Source of the DNA: Congzhengia sp045576635
Lineage (GTDB): Bacteria > Bacillota > Clostridia > UBA1381 > UBA9506
DNA: 25,989 nucleotides
Assembly (NCBI GenBank): GCA_045576635.1
Contig: JAZNGT010000014.1
Coordinates: 1-25,989 of the forward strand
Direction: 5' to 3'
Positions 1-9,204 of this stretch are shown here, one piece after another; positions within the stretch are counted from its first letter, which is position 1, and every line of letters starts with the position of its first letter. The notes under the pieces were generated by a model that did not search any database, had not been told where the DNA came from, and was given only the letters and a program-made list of their open reading frames with translations. The position numbers and the translations under genes were made by a program.

Positions 1-3000
1 AATCTCTATCTGGCGTTTTGACAGGAAGTCATGCAGAATTTTATGATGATACATTAACGATTCATCTTCGGTTTGGTGGCGAAACTACACTTATAGCAAA
101 AAATGTTGACAAAGAACTTGAATCAATAATTTCATCTGTATTTAAAATCAAACTTACTGTTGTGTTTAAAAGTGAATATAACGACGAAAAAGAGTTGTCT
201 AAAGCACTTGAACGCGAGAAAAATGAACTTGTTGCTGGTTCATCCGAAATTGCAAATAGGTCGCAGGAAGAAAAAAACAAAAAAACTGTTTCCAAGGTGA
301 AATCAGAAGAAGAAAAAAAGGATTCCGTTTTAATTGGTCGCGACTTTTCCGGTGAAATCACAAAGATGGAAGATATCAACGAGTATAGCGGAAAGGTTAT
401 TGTATCAGGAACAATTATAGCATCTGAAATAAAAGAAATTAAAAACGATAAAGTTATTTTCTTTTTGTACATATCCGACGGCACAGGCTCTATTATGTGC
501 AAGACCTTTTTGGAGTCAGCAAAATACAAAGAACTCAAAGGAAATTTAAAAAGTGCATGCGCAGTTTGTGTGCGCGGACTTGCACAATACGACTCCTTCG
601 AGCGTGAAGTGACAGTTAAAATCGATGATATGAAAGTCGTAAATGTTCATAAAAAAGTGGACAATGCAGAAGAAAAACGTGTAGAACTTCATGCGCACAC
701 TGTAATGTCTGCAATGGATTCTGTCGCAAAAACGAATGAACTTATAAAACTTGCCGCAGACTGGGGACATAAGGCAATTGCCATTACTGACCATGGTGTT
801 GTGCAAGCCTATCCTGATGCTTTTTCAGCAGGTGAAAAGTACGGTATAAAAATCATTTACGGCATGGAAGGCTACCTAATGGGGGAAAACGCTAAACTTG
901 TCTATAATGAAAAAGAAATGCCTTTTTCCGGCTCTTTTGTCGTGTTTGACATTGAAACGACGGGGTTTTCTGCAAAGTTTGACGAAATTATCGAACTTGC
1001 AGCAGTGAAAATTATAGACGGTAAAATTACAGACCGTTTTTCTAAATTTATAAAGCCGAAGACTGAAATTCCTTTGAGGATTACAGAACTTACCGGAATC
1101 AGTCAGGAAATGGTTAAAAATGCAGATTCTATCGAAACAGTTCTTCCGGAATTTTTGGCATTCGCTGATGGTTCTGTCTTGGTTGCGCACAATGCCGGTT
1201 TTGATGTTGGTTTTATCAGAAAAAATTGTGAGCGTTTAAATCAACCCTTTGATGTATGTTATATTGATACGTTGGGCTTGAGTCGTAAGTTTATAAAGAA
1301 AATCAAGCGACATAGATTAAACAATGTAGCAAAAGCGTTGGGCTTTTCCTTTGAAGGGCATCATCGTGCGATAAACGATGCAGAAATTACTGCAAAAATC
1401 TTTCTTGCCTTTCTTGATATGATGAAACGCGAAAACGTCGAAAGTGTTTCTCAAATCAATGAGAGATTCATGGATGATTCTGTTATAAAATATACTGACC
1501 TTTATCATATCATTTTGCTTGCAAAAAACATGACTGGGCTTAATAATTTGTACAAGCTTGTATCTACGTCTCATCTTGATAATTTTTATAAAAAGCCGAG
1601 AATTACGCGTGAAATGCTGGATTCTCACCGTGAAGGACTTATCGTTGGAAGCGCATGTGAAGCAGGGGAGTTATATCAGGCGATTTTATCAGGCAAAACG
1701 AAAGATACAATAGAAAAAACCGCGTCGTACTACGATTATTTGGAAATTCAGCCTCTTGGTAACAATGAATTCATGTTGCGAGATGAAACCTTAAAATCAA
1801 AAGATGAACTGGTTGAAATCAATAAAGAGATTATCGCAATCGCAGATAAACTTCAAAAACCTGTTGTAGCAACTTGTGACGTCCACTTTATCCATCCGGA
1901 AGACTCTATATACAGAGAAGTTTTGTTTACCGGTCAGGAATATGAAGATGCGCAGAATCAGGCGCCTCTTTATTTTAGAACAACAGAAGAAATGCTCTCA
2001 GAGTTTTCATATTTGGGCAGGGATAAAGCATACGAGATTGTCGTTACAAACACGAACACCATCGCAGACTTGGTAGAAGATATAAGACCAATCCCGAAAG
2101 AAACGTATCCGCCCGAAATGCCCGGTGCAACAGAAGATATTCAGAGAATGTCAGAAGAAAGAGCACACGAACTTTACGGAGATGTAATTCCCGATATTGT
2201 CCGTCAGAGAATGGACAAAGAACTTGTGCCGATTATCAAATACGGATTTTCTGTTATGTATATGATCGCACAGAAACTTGTAACCAAGTCTTTAAGTGAT
2301 GGATATTTAGTAGGTTCAAGAGGCTCTGTTGGTTCATCTCTGATTGCGTATTTAATAGGCATTACAGAAATCAATTCCTTACCACCGCATTACATCTGTA
2401 GAAATTGTAAAAATGCTGAATTTATCACAGACGGCACTTACGGTTGCGGTGCTGATATGCCGGATAAAATCTGTCCCGTTTGCGGAAACAGGTATGCAAA
2501 AGAAGGGTACGATATTCCGTTTGAGACTTTCTTGGGTTTTGACGGCGACAAAGAGCCTGATATAGACTTGAATTTTTCAGGGGAATATCAGAGTACTGCA
2601 CACAAATATACAGAAGAACTGTTTGGCGTAGGTCATGTATTCCGTGCGGGTACCATTGGCACGTTTGCTGAAAACACCGCATTCGGCTATGTAAAAAAAT
2701 ATAGCGAGAAAACGCAAAAAATTCTAAACAAAGCCGAAACGATGCGTCTTGTAAACGGAATCGTCGGTGTAAAGCGTACAACCGGTCAGCATCCCGGTGG
2801 TGTCATGATTGTACCTAAGGCAAACGAAATATATCAGTTCAGTCCCATCCAGCATCCCGCTAATGATAACGAGACGGATATTATCACAACGCACTTTGAT
2901 TATCATTCCATAAGCGGTAAACTTTTAAAACTTGATATTTTAGGGCACGATGATCCTACAATGATTCGAATGCTTGAAGACTTAACCGGTCTTGACGCAA

Positions 3001-3983
3001 AAACAATCCCCATTGATGATAAAGAAACAATGAGTCTATTTACCGGAACAGAAGCACTTGGCGCAACGCCTGAAGAAATCGGAAGCGTTGTTGGCACCTA
3101 TGCAGTACCGGAATTTGGTACGAAATTTGTGCGCCAGATGCTGATTGATACCAAGCCTACAACATTCGGCGAACTGATTCGTATTTCCGGTCTTTCTCAC
3201 GGCACAGATGTATGGACAAACAATGCGCAGGACTTGGTCCGCGGCGGCGTTGCCAAACTTTCCGAAGTTATCTGTACGAGAGACGATATTATGCTGTATT
3301 TATTGCAGCATAATTTACCGCCCCTTACCTCTTTTAAAATTATGGAAAAGGTAAGAAAGGGTAAAGGGTTAGAACCGGACGATGAGAAATTGATGCGCGA
3401 AAACAACGTTCCGGAATGGTATATTACATCGTGCAAAACGATTAAATATATGTTTCCGAAAGCGCATGCGGCTGCCTATGTTACCATGGCGTTCCGTATT
3501 GCATACTTTAAGGTGCATTATCCCATCGCATTTTATCTTGCATATTATACTGTGCGTGCAACAGAATTTGATGCGGATTTAATGCTTCGCGGCAAGGAAC
3601 GTGTTGTGAGTGCCATTGCAGAACTTACAGCAAAACAGGACCAGACGCAAAAGGATAAAAACCTAATTACTATTTTAGAAGTTGTAAACGAAATGTATGC
3701 AAGAAAAATCACGTTTTTACCCGTAGATTTGTATCTTTCCGACGCAGTGAAATTCAAAGAAGAAAACGGAGCAATAAGACCTCCGCTTAATTCAATTAAC
3801 GGAATTTCCGACGCAGTTGGTCAGAGTATTGTAAAAGCGCGCGAAGAAGGCGGTCCTTTTATGTCCGTTGAAGAACTGATGAAACGCGCGAAAGTCGGCG
3901 CTGCCGTTGTAGAAAAAATGAAGGAATTTAACATTTTAAAAGACATACCCGACACCAATCAGGTAAGTCTGTTTGACATGTAA
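1..3983 (+). CDS. polC: DNA polymerase III PolC, 5' truncated by window edge
   Basis: Replicative DNA polymerase III alpha subunit of the Gram-positive PolC type, combining 5'-3' synthesis and 3'-5' proofreading in one cytoplasmic protein. The frame is open from base 3, so the N-terminus lies outside the window; roughly 100-130 residues are missing compared with the usual length near 1,430. Counting residues from base 18, the order is: OB-fold (about 110-210), PHP domain with HAHT near 223, a DnaQ-like exonuclease inserted in PHP (FDIETTG near 310, HNAGFD near 395, HRAINDAE near 449), PHP resuming with CDVHF near 620, polymerase palm with GSRGSVGSS near 767, a four-cysteine zinc module (CRNC and CPVC, about 793-820) and catalytic DIDLNFS near 848. 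The C-terminal MFPKAHAAAYV helix-hairpin segment is intact. The exonuclease inserted within PHP separates PolC from DnaE. It is followed 24 bases later by comEC, probably in one transcript. Confidence 0.97.
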   Translation, partial: SLSGVLTGSHAEFYDDTLTIHLRFGGETTLIAKNVDKELESIISSVFKIKLTVVFKSEYNDEKELSKALEREKNELVAGSSEIANRSQEEKNKKTVSKVKSEEEKKDSVLIGRDFSGEITKMEDINEYSGKVIVSGTIIASEIKEIKNDKVIFFLYISDGTGSIMCKTFLESAKYKELKGNLKSACAVCVRGLAQYDSFEREVTVKIDDMKVVNVHKKVDNAEEKRVELHAHTVMSAMDSVAKTNELIKLAADWGHKAIAITDHGVVQAYPDAFSAGEKYGIKIIYGMEGYLMGENAKLVYNEKEMPFSGSFVVFDIETTGFSAKFDEIIELAAVKIIDGKITDRFSKFIKPKTEIPLRITELTGISQEMVKNADSIETVLPEFLAFADGSVLVAHNAGFDVGFIRKNCERLNQPFDVCYIDTLGLSRKFIKKIKRHRLNNVAKALGFSFEGHHRAINDAEITAKIFLAFLDMMKRENVESVSQINERFMDDSVIKYTDLYHIILLAKNMTGLNNLYKLVSTSHLDNFYKKPRITREMLDSHREGLIVGSACEAGELYQAILSGKTKDTIEKTASYYDYLEIQPLGNNEFMLRDETLKSKDELVEINKEIIAIADKLQKPVVATCDVHFIHPEDSIYREVLFTGQEYEDAQNQAPLYFRTTEEMLSEFSYLGRDKAYEIVVTNTNTIADLVEDIRPIPKETYPPEMPGATEDIQRMSEERAHELYGDVIPDIVRQRMDKELVPIIKYGFSVMYMIAQKLVTKSLSDGYLVGSRGSVGSSLIAYLIGITEINSLPPHYICRNCKNAEFITDGTYGCGADMPDKICPVCGNRYAKEGYDIPFETFLGFDGDKEPDIDLNFSGEYQSTAHKYTEELFGVGHVFRAGTIGTFAENTAFGYVKKYSEKTQKILNKAETMRLVNGIVGVKRTTGQHPGGVMIVPKANEIYQFSPIQHPANDNETDIITTHFDYHSISGKLLKLDILGHDDPTMIRMLEDLTGLDAKTIPIDDKETMSLFTGTEALGATPEEIGSVVGTYAVPEFGTKFVRQMLIDTKPTTFGELIRISGLSHGTDVWTNNAQDLVRGGVAKLSEVICTRDDIMLYLLQHNLPPLTSFKIMEKVRKGKGLEPDDEKLMRENNVPEWYITSCKTIKYMFPKAHAAAYVTMAFRIAYFKVHYPIAFYLAYYTVRATEFDADLMLRGKERVVSAIAELTAKQDQTQKDKNLITILEVVNEMYARKITFLPVDLYLSDAVKFKEENGAIRPPLNSINGISDAVGQSIVKAREEGGPFMSVEELMKRAKVGAAVVEKMKEFNILKDIPDTNQVSLFDM

Positions 3984-4007
3984 TACGTAACGAAAGGAAT
4001 TAAAAAA

Positions 4008-6440
4008 ATGACTGTAAAAAGACCAATGCTATGGCTTACTGCTTCGTTTGTTGCAGGTATGTATGTACTTGCACTTTTTGATGCGTCTGTTTTGTTTGCA
4101 GTCATTTTTTGTGCCTTTTTAGCGCTAGGCTTCGTGTGTTTTAAAACGCACGAAAGATTTACCAGGATAGTTTGTCTCCTTTCTGCTATTTTGTTTACAA
4201 CGGGTGCTTTTCTTTACGGTTTTACAGATGACATAAAAAGAAAACCCTTATATGAACATATCGGAAATGACGTTGTACTTTCTGGTGAGGTTTTAGAAAC
4301 TCCTGAAATTTCTGAAAAGTACATTCGTTTTCAGTTCAAGGGAGCATCTGTGTTCGCAAATGAAAATACGAAGCCAATTAAAGAGATACTAGATGTAATT
4401 TTCTTTTTCAACAACGGAAAAAGTTTAGATATAGTACCTGAACGGGGAGATGTTATTTCGTTTACTGCAAACGTATCGCTTCCCGAACGTGCAATGAATA
4501 AAGGCGGATTTGACTATGCAAGATATTTAAAAAGCAGAGGGGTGTACTTTCAAGCGATAGGCGAATCAGAGACAATTTCAGTTTCAGACCACAACACGCA
4601 TGCAATCTCTGATTTTTTCTATAATATCCGCACAGAATGTGCAAGACTTTTAGATTCTATTCTTCCTGTACGTGAGGCAGGCGTCTTAAAGGCTTATATT
4701 ATTGGTGATGATTCGGGAATAAACGAAACTGTTTCCAGACTCTTTTCTGAAACCGGACTTTCACATATTTTGGCAGTATCCGGCATGCACTTAGTTGTCT
4801 TTCTGGGCTCATTGGTTGCCATTTTACGTGTTTTCAGAATATCTAAAAGAAAACAACTTGTCTTTTCTCTGATTGCAGTCGTTCTTTATGTCCTTTTTAC
4901 AGGTGCATCAGTTTCAGCAGTACGATCAGGATTGGTAGTTTTCCTTGCGATTATAGCACGCATTTTATTCAAACGATCAGATCCATTAACTGCGTTATCC
5001 GAAGCTGCGGCAATTTTGTGTGCATTTCGTCCACAAATTATTTTTGATATTTCCTTTATTTTATCTTTTTCAGCAACACTGGGAATCCTTTTATTTTCGA
5101 AAAAAATAAGTAAGGTTTTTAAACCTATATATAAGAATCTTCAAAAAGGTTCACGCGTTAAAAAGTTTATCCGAAGTATATTTGATTTGCTTTCTGTCGG
5201 TATTGCAGCACAAGTCTTTGTTATACCGATACTTTTGTATTATTTTCAGCAAATCTCAGTTATCAGCGTTATTGCGACGGTTATATTAAATCCCTTTTTG
5301 GCTCCCATTCTGGTTGGTGGTTTGCTTTTTTGCATTGCAGGATTTATTTCTCCCTACCTTGCTTTTCCTTTTGCGGGATTTATATATCTTCTCACAAAAG
5401 GAATGCTTGCGTTAATAGAAATCTTTGCGGGCATGTCTCTTTTTAAATTAACATACGGAAGTGTAAGTCCGTATTTTCTTTTGATGTACGCATTATTTCT
5501 TTCAGTTCTATACTTTCTTTTTATAAAACGAAATAAGAAATATTATCTTATTACACTTTGTTCGTTCACAGTTTTAACAGTAGGACTTTTATTCCACACG
5601 GTTAATACCACAGCCATTGCTGAAGTTTCATTTATAAATGTGGGAAATGGAGATTGCTCGCTTATAAAAGCACCGAACAACTGTGATATTTTGATTGATG
5701 CCGGCGGCGAAAAGAATAACACAAAAATTGCAAAGAATGTTGTAAAGCCGTATCTTATTAAAAGCGGAGTATACGATGTCGAATATGCAATTGCAAGTCA
5801 CGGTCACGAAGATCATGTGAACGGTTTAACCGGTCTTATGGATGAAATGAAAATAAAACACCTGCTTGTTCCGCAAGGATTCGGAACAACGGAGGAGAGT
5901 ATGGCACTCATCCAAAAGGCACGTGAGAAAAATGTTCCAATTACATATTTAAAACACGGAGATGAATTACAATTCGGCGAAGATTTTAAAATAAAAGTCA
6001 TAATGCCAGACGATAAATATTTAAATTTTATCTCTGGTGCCGATGAGAATCATCGTTCACTCCTTCTTAGAATAGAATATGGAGATGTTTCCTTTCTATT
6101 TACAGGAGATTTACCCTCAGAAGGCGAAAATTATGCAACTGCGATGTATCCTGATATGATACCTGCTGACGTTCTTAAAGTCGCACATCATGGTTCTGAT
6201 ACATCTACAAGCGATTTATTTTTAGATACTGTAAATCCAACGTATGCATATATACCGGTCGGAGAAAATTATTATGGTCATCCTAGTAATGAAGTTCTGA
6301 CAAAACTTACACGAAAAGGCGTGCAGTATTTCCGAGCAGATACGCACCGTGATGTAACGTTTTATTTTGATGAACAAGGATTTACAGGTATCCGTACCAA
6401 TCAGGCAGAGGATACAGGAGGTAATAATGAACTACGATGA
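4008..6440 (+). CDS. comEC: ComEC/Rec2 DNA uptake channel protein
   Basis: Integral membrane protein that carries single-stranded DNA across the cytoplasmic membrane during transformation. At 810 residues it is full length for the family. It shows an N-terminal membrane segment and DUF4131-like soluble region (about 1-200), the Competence-domain signature HILAVSGMHL near 253-262 followed by many hydrophobic helices (about 255-535), and a C-terminal metallo-beta-lactamase-like domain. That domain has DAGGE, then HGHEDH at 598-603, TGDLP, and HHGSDTS from 727, so the putative metal and nuclease residues are kept. ATG 4008 is preceded by AAAGGA. The 3' end overlaps holA by 14 bases, which implies translational coupling; comEC-holA adjacency is common in Firmicutes. 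A complete ComEC suggests competence potential, but no other com gene is present here. Confidence 0.95.
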   Translation: MTVKRPMLWLTASFVAGMYVLALFDASVLFAVIFCAFLALGFVCFKTHERFTRIVCLLSAILFTTGAFLYGFTDDIKRKPLYEHIGNDVVLSGEVLETPEISEKYIRFQFKGASVFANENTKPIKEILDVIFFFNNGKSLDIVPERGDVISFTANVSLPERAMNKGGFDYARYLKSRGVYFQAIGESETISVSDHNTHAISDFFYNIRTECARLLDSILPVREAGVLKAYIIGDDSGINETVSRLFSETGLSHILAVSGMHLVVFLGSLVAILRVFRISKRKQLVFSLIAVVLYVLFTGASVSAVRSGLVVFLAIIARILFKRSDPLTALSEAAAILCAFRPQIIFDISFILSFSATLGILLFSKKISKVFKPIYKNLQKGSRVKKFIRSIFDLLSVGIAAQVFVIPILLYYFQQISVISVIATVILNPFLAPILVGGLLFCIAGFISPYLAFPFAGFIYLLTKGMLALIEIFAGMSLFKLTYGSVSPYFLLMYALFLSVLYFLFIKRNKKYYLITLCSFTVLTVGLLFHTVNTTAIAEVSFINVGNGDCSLIKAPNNCDILIDAGGEKNNTKIAKNVVKPYLIKSGVYDVEYAIASHGHEDHVNGLTGLMDEMKIKHLLVPQGFGTTEESMALIQKAREKNVPITYLKHGDELQFGEDFKIKVIMPDDKYLNFISGADENHRSLLLRIEYGDVSFLFTGDLPSEGENYATAMYPDMIPADVLKVAHHGSDTSTSDLFLDTVNPTYAYIPVGENYYGHPSNEVLTKLTRKGVQYFRADTHRDVTFYFDEQGFTGIRTNQAEDTGGNNELR

Positions 6441-7449
6441 ATTTTCAAAATATGTAAAGCAAGAAAAATTAGATAAAAACGTCCTTTTGCTTTACGGCGA
6501 AGAACAATATCTTAAAAATCATTCAAAAGAAAAACTGTTGACTCGTTTAATGCCTGAAAACATGCCCGAATTCAATTTGTTTAAATTCGAAGGTAAAAAG
6601 TATGATTTAAACGCCGTGGATGACGCAATAGAATCTCTGCCGGTTTTTTCAGAATGGAAACTTATTTTGTTTTATAACTCGATGATATTTAACAGTTCTC
6701 ACGCAGAAAGCGCGACAAAAGAGTATAAAGAATACTGGGAAAAGAGACTTTCTGATATTCCTGAAAACGTGTATATCGTTTTTGATGAACAAAACGTTGA
6801 CAAACGCAGCAAATTATATAAGTTGCTCGTAAACCAAAATGCATTCGCTGAATTCAATTATCTTTCTGAGCAAAAAATGATTCAGTGGACTGTAAACCTT
6901 TTTAAAACGTATGGAAAAATTTTGAGTCCCCACGACGCCAAGTATTTGATTGAAAACGTAGGGGAGGGTATGATGCCGATAAAACGCGAGGCAGAAAAAA
7001 TAACTTCTTATACACAAGGCGAAATCAATATTACACGTGCTGTAATTGATGCGGTTATTATCCCTGTTATTGAAAACAGGGTTTTCGAAATGGTTGATGC
7101 AATATTAACACACGATATAAATGCTGCACTTCTTAAACTAAAAGATTTGTTTGCTTTGAAAGAGGATGAAACTAAAATATTAGGTGCAATTATATCGAAC
7201 ATCGATAGACTTTTATCTGTAAAACTGATGTTGGATAGCAATATGACGCGCACGCAAATACTTGCCGAAAGCGATTTGAAACCATTTTTTGTGAGTAAAT
7301 TTATTCCATTGTGCGCAAAATATACGAAAGAAGATTTAGAAAACTTACTTACCGAATGTGTAAATTTAGACAGTGTATTTAAGTCACAACAATGCAATAA
7401 AGGCGTGCTTTTAGAACGGCTCATTGTTGGTTTTGTTGCAAAAATATGA
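6427..7449 (+). CDS. holA: DNA polymerase III subunit delta
   Basis: Delta subunit of the clamp loader, which opens the sliding clamp for loading onto primed DNA. The protein starts MNYDEFSKYVKQEK and soon has the family-typical LLLYGEEQYLK segment (about 18-28). It lacks a Walker A motif, as expected for delta, and ends with the helical collar region (KEDETKILGAIISNIDRLL). The length is 340 residues, normal for HolA/YqeN. The frame stays open upstream to 6367, but ATG 6427 is chosen because AGGAGG lies at 6416-6421 and because the protein then begins where homologues do. The start lies inside the end of comEC. No terminator hairpin follows, so some read-through into the hrcA unit is possible. 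Confidence 0.93.
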   Translation: MNYDEFSKYVKQEKLDKNVLLLYGEEQYLKNHSKEKLLTRLMPENMPEFNLFKFEGKKYDLNAVDDAIESLPVFSEWKLILFYNSMIFNSSHAESATKEYKEYWEKRLSDIPENVYIVFDEQNVDKRSKLYKLLVNQNAFAEFNYLSEQKMIQWTVNLFKTYGKILSPHDAKYLIENVGEGMMPIKREAEKITSYTQGEINITRAVIDAVIIPVIENRVFEMVDAILTHDINAALLKLKDLFALKEDETKILGAIISNIDRLLSVKLMLDSNMTRTQILAESDLKPFFVSKFIPLCAKYTKEDLENLLTECVNLDSVFKSQQCNKGVLLERLIVGFVAKI

Positions 7450-7476
7450 ATTAATAAAAAGTTCATAATTTAGTCA

Positions 7477-7505
7477 TTGACTTTTGATTTGAAAAATGCT
7501 ATTTT
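7477..7505 (+). promoter_or_regulatory. Sigma-A-type promoter of the hrcA-dnaK operon
   Basis: TTGACT at 7477-7482 and TATTTT at 7500-7505 are separated by exactly 17 bases. The predicted transcription start is near 7512, inside the CIRCE operator that begins at 7510. That is the usual arrangement by which HrcA blocks initiation. The boxes and spacing are seen; the start point is inferred. Confidence 0.8.
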
Positions 7506-7509
7506 AATG

Positions 7510-7536
7510 TTAGCACTCAAAACGTAAGAGTGCTAA
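7510..7536 (+). promoter_or_regulatory. CIRCE operator (HrcA binding site)
   Basis: A perfect inverted repeat, TTAGCACTC (7510-7518), nine spacer bases, then GAGTGCTAA (7528-7536). This matches the CIRCE consensus in all 18 arm positions. It overlaps the predicted transcription start and lies 22 bases upstream of hrcA. HrcA bound here represses its own operon, and repression is relieved when heat or misfolded protein inactivates HrcA. Confidence 0.98.
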
Positions 7537-7558
7537 CAACAGATGGATGGTTGTTTCT

Positions 7559-8611
7559 ATGAACGAAAGAAAACGTAAAATTTTAGGCACCATTATAAAT
7601 GAATATATAAAAAATGCCGAACCCGTAGGCTCAAGACATATCGCAAAAAATCTCGACTTGGGGCTATCCAGCGCCACCATTCGAAACGAAATGGCAGATT
7701 TAGAGGATATGGGTTATCTTGACCAACCACATACATCTGCTGGTCGTGTTCCGTCTGATAAAGGGTATCGTTTTTATGTAAACGAACTCATGGACGGGTA
7801 CGAGATGACAAAGAGCGATATTGATTTACTCGCATCTGTGATGGAAATGCGCCTTAACCAGTTTGATAAAGTAATCAGGCAAGCATCTTTGGTGCTTTCG
7901 CAACTTACAAATTATACCGCAGTTTTAATGGCGCCTGAAATGAAGCATGGCGCAATCAAAACAATTGAACTTGTACCTGTTGATTCGTCATCGATTTTAA
8001 TTATTTTGGTTACAAACGAAGGTATAATGAAAAATAAAAGGGTGTACCTACCAAAAGGCGTAAAACCCGAAATGATACCACAAATATCTTCAGTTATTAA
8101 AGAAAGATTTTCAGGCTACTTATTAAACGAAATTGGCATAGCAAAAATAAACGAAATAAAAAAAGCACTAGGTTCCAATTATGAAATTTTATTTCCTGTT
8201 TTGGATTTTATTTCTGAAATTATCGATGATATACAAAAAGAAACGGAAATATATTTAAGCGGTGTAACCAACATCTTTAATTTTCCCGAATATCGCGACA
8301 TATCGCGCGCAAAAGAGTTTATTGAATTTTTAGATGATAAAAAGTCAGTTGCAAAGGTGTTTAGCGACGCGGAATTGGACGATGGCGATTCTGTTCATAT
8401 TCGTATCGGCAGTGAAAATATGCTCGATATTATGCAGAATTTGAGTCTCGTTACAACCGACTATCATTTAGGTGGCCGTGTTGCAGGAAGACTTGGAATT
8501 ATAGGTCCTACACGCATGAATTATTCCAAAGTAATTGCAAATATCAATCAGATTTCAAATTATTTAGATAAATTATTGCAGGAAATTTATGTTGACAACG
8601 GCGGAGAGTGA
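7559..8611 (+). CDS. hrcA: Heat-inducible transcription repressor HrcA
   Basis: Cytoplasmic repressor of class I heat-shock genes that binds CIRCE. It has an N-terminal winged-helix region (about 1-75) with the conserved YIKNAEPVGSRHIAK and SSATIRNEMADLEDMGYL segments, followed by HTSAGRVPSDKGYRFYV and a GAF-like C-terminal domain ending in GPTRMNYSKVIANI. Its 350 residues are normal. An in-frame ATG at 7547 exists without a ribosome binding site. ATG 7559 gives the family-typical start MNERKRKILG and has a weak GGATGG about eight bases upstream, so it is preferred. The operator just upstream indicates autorepression. grpE follows after five bases. Confidence 0.96.
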   Translation: MNERKRKILGTIINEYIKNAEPVGSRHIAKNLDLGLSSATIRNEMADLEDMGYLDQPHTSAGRVPSDKGYRFYVNELMDGYEMTKSDIDLLASVMEMRLNQFDKVIRQASLVLSQLTNYTAVLMAPEMKHGAIKTIELVPVDSSSILIILVTNEGIMKNKRVYLPKGVKPEMIPQISSVIKERFSGYLLNEIGIAKINEIKKALGSNYEILFPVLDFISEIIDDIQKETEIYLSGVTNIFNFPEYRDISRAKEFIEFLDDKKSVAKVFSDAELDDGDSVHIRIGSENMLDIMQNLSLVTTDYHLGGRVAGRLGIIGPTRMNYSKVIANINQISNYLDKLLQEIYVDNGGE

Positions 8612-8616
8612 ATACA

Positions 8617-9150
8617 ATGTCAAAAAAAGAACATGAAAATGAATTGAACGAAGCAGAAGTAACAGAAACAACTGAAACCGAAAACGAAAAACTACAGGAA
8701 TCTGTTTCAGAAGAAATGATAGAAAAAGCAAAGTATGACGAACTTTACGATAAATACTTACGAATACTTGCTGAATACGACAACTTTAAAAAGAGAAGCC
8801 AAAAAGAAAAAGATGATCGTTATAATCTTGCTGTAGCAGACACGATCGAAAAGCTGCTTCCGGTTACCGATAATCTAGACCGCGCTATTTCAGCACTTGA
8901 CGAATCTGAAACATCAGAATTTGCTGAAGGCGTGAAAATGGTAACAAAACTGTTTTACGAGATACTTGAAAAAATGGGTGTTTCTGAAATAGAGGCAGTT
9001 GGAAAACAGTTTGACCCAAATATTCACAACGCCGTTATGCACATAGATGATGAAACGTGCGATACAAATATTGTAACAGAGCAGTTTATGAAAGGTTACA
9101 TGTATAAAGACAAAGTAATCAGGCATTCAATGGTAAAAGTTGCAAATTAA
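8617..9150 (+). CDS. grpE: Nucleotide exchange factor GrpE
   Basis: Cochaperone that releases ADP from DnaK. The 177-residue protein has an acidic, low-complexity N-terminus (about 1-35), a long coiled-coil helix containing YLRILAEYDNFKKRSQKEK, and the C-terminal beta-wing with GKQFDPNIHNAVMH and GYMYKDKVIRHSMVKV, the conserved GrpE signature. A GTG at 8608 opens the same frame but overlaps the hrcA stop and sits directly on the GGAG sequence at 8603-8606. ATG 8617, ten bases after that sequence, is preferred. Five bases separate it from hrcA, the standard hrcA-grpE-dnaK-dnaJ order. Confidence 0.95.
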   Translation: MSKKEHENELNEAEVTETTETENEKLQESVSEEMIEKAKYDELYDKYLRILAEYDNFKKRSQKEKDDRYNLAVADTIEKLLPVTDNLDRAISALDESETSEFAEGVKMVTKLFYEILEKMGVSEIEAVGKQFDPNIHNAVMHIDDETCDTNIVTEQFMKGYMYKDKVIRHSMVKVAN

Positions 9151-9170
9151 TTTTGCATTTATTTTATAAT
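9140..9170 (+). promoter_or_regulatory. Possible weak internal promoter upstream of dnaK
   Basis: A consensus TATAAT occurs at 9165-9170 in the 54-base grpE-dnaK gap. The best partner is TTGCAA at 9140-9145 with a long 19-base spacer. Because the region is very A/T-rich, this may be chance. If real, it would add dnaK transcription independent of CIRCE. Confidence 0.25.
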
Positions 9171-9204
9171 AATCAATTTGTTTCTATATTAGGAGGAATG
9201 ACTT

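Noticed and set aside
62..538. A 158-codon open frame on the minus strand inside polC
   Set aside because: It is antisense to clear polymerase domains, has low-complexity Ser/Phe content and no ribosome binding site. The same holds for other minus-strand frames inside the plus-strand genes.
6367..6426. Upstream extension of holA
   Set aside because: It lies inside comEC. The strong AGGAGG at 6416-6421 and homology both place the start at ATG 6427.
7450..7476. Terminator after holA
   Set aside because: The stretch is A/T-rich but has no stem followed by a T run.
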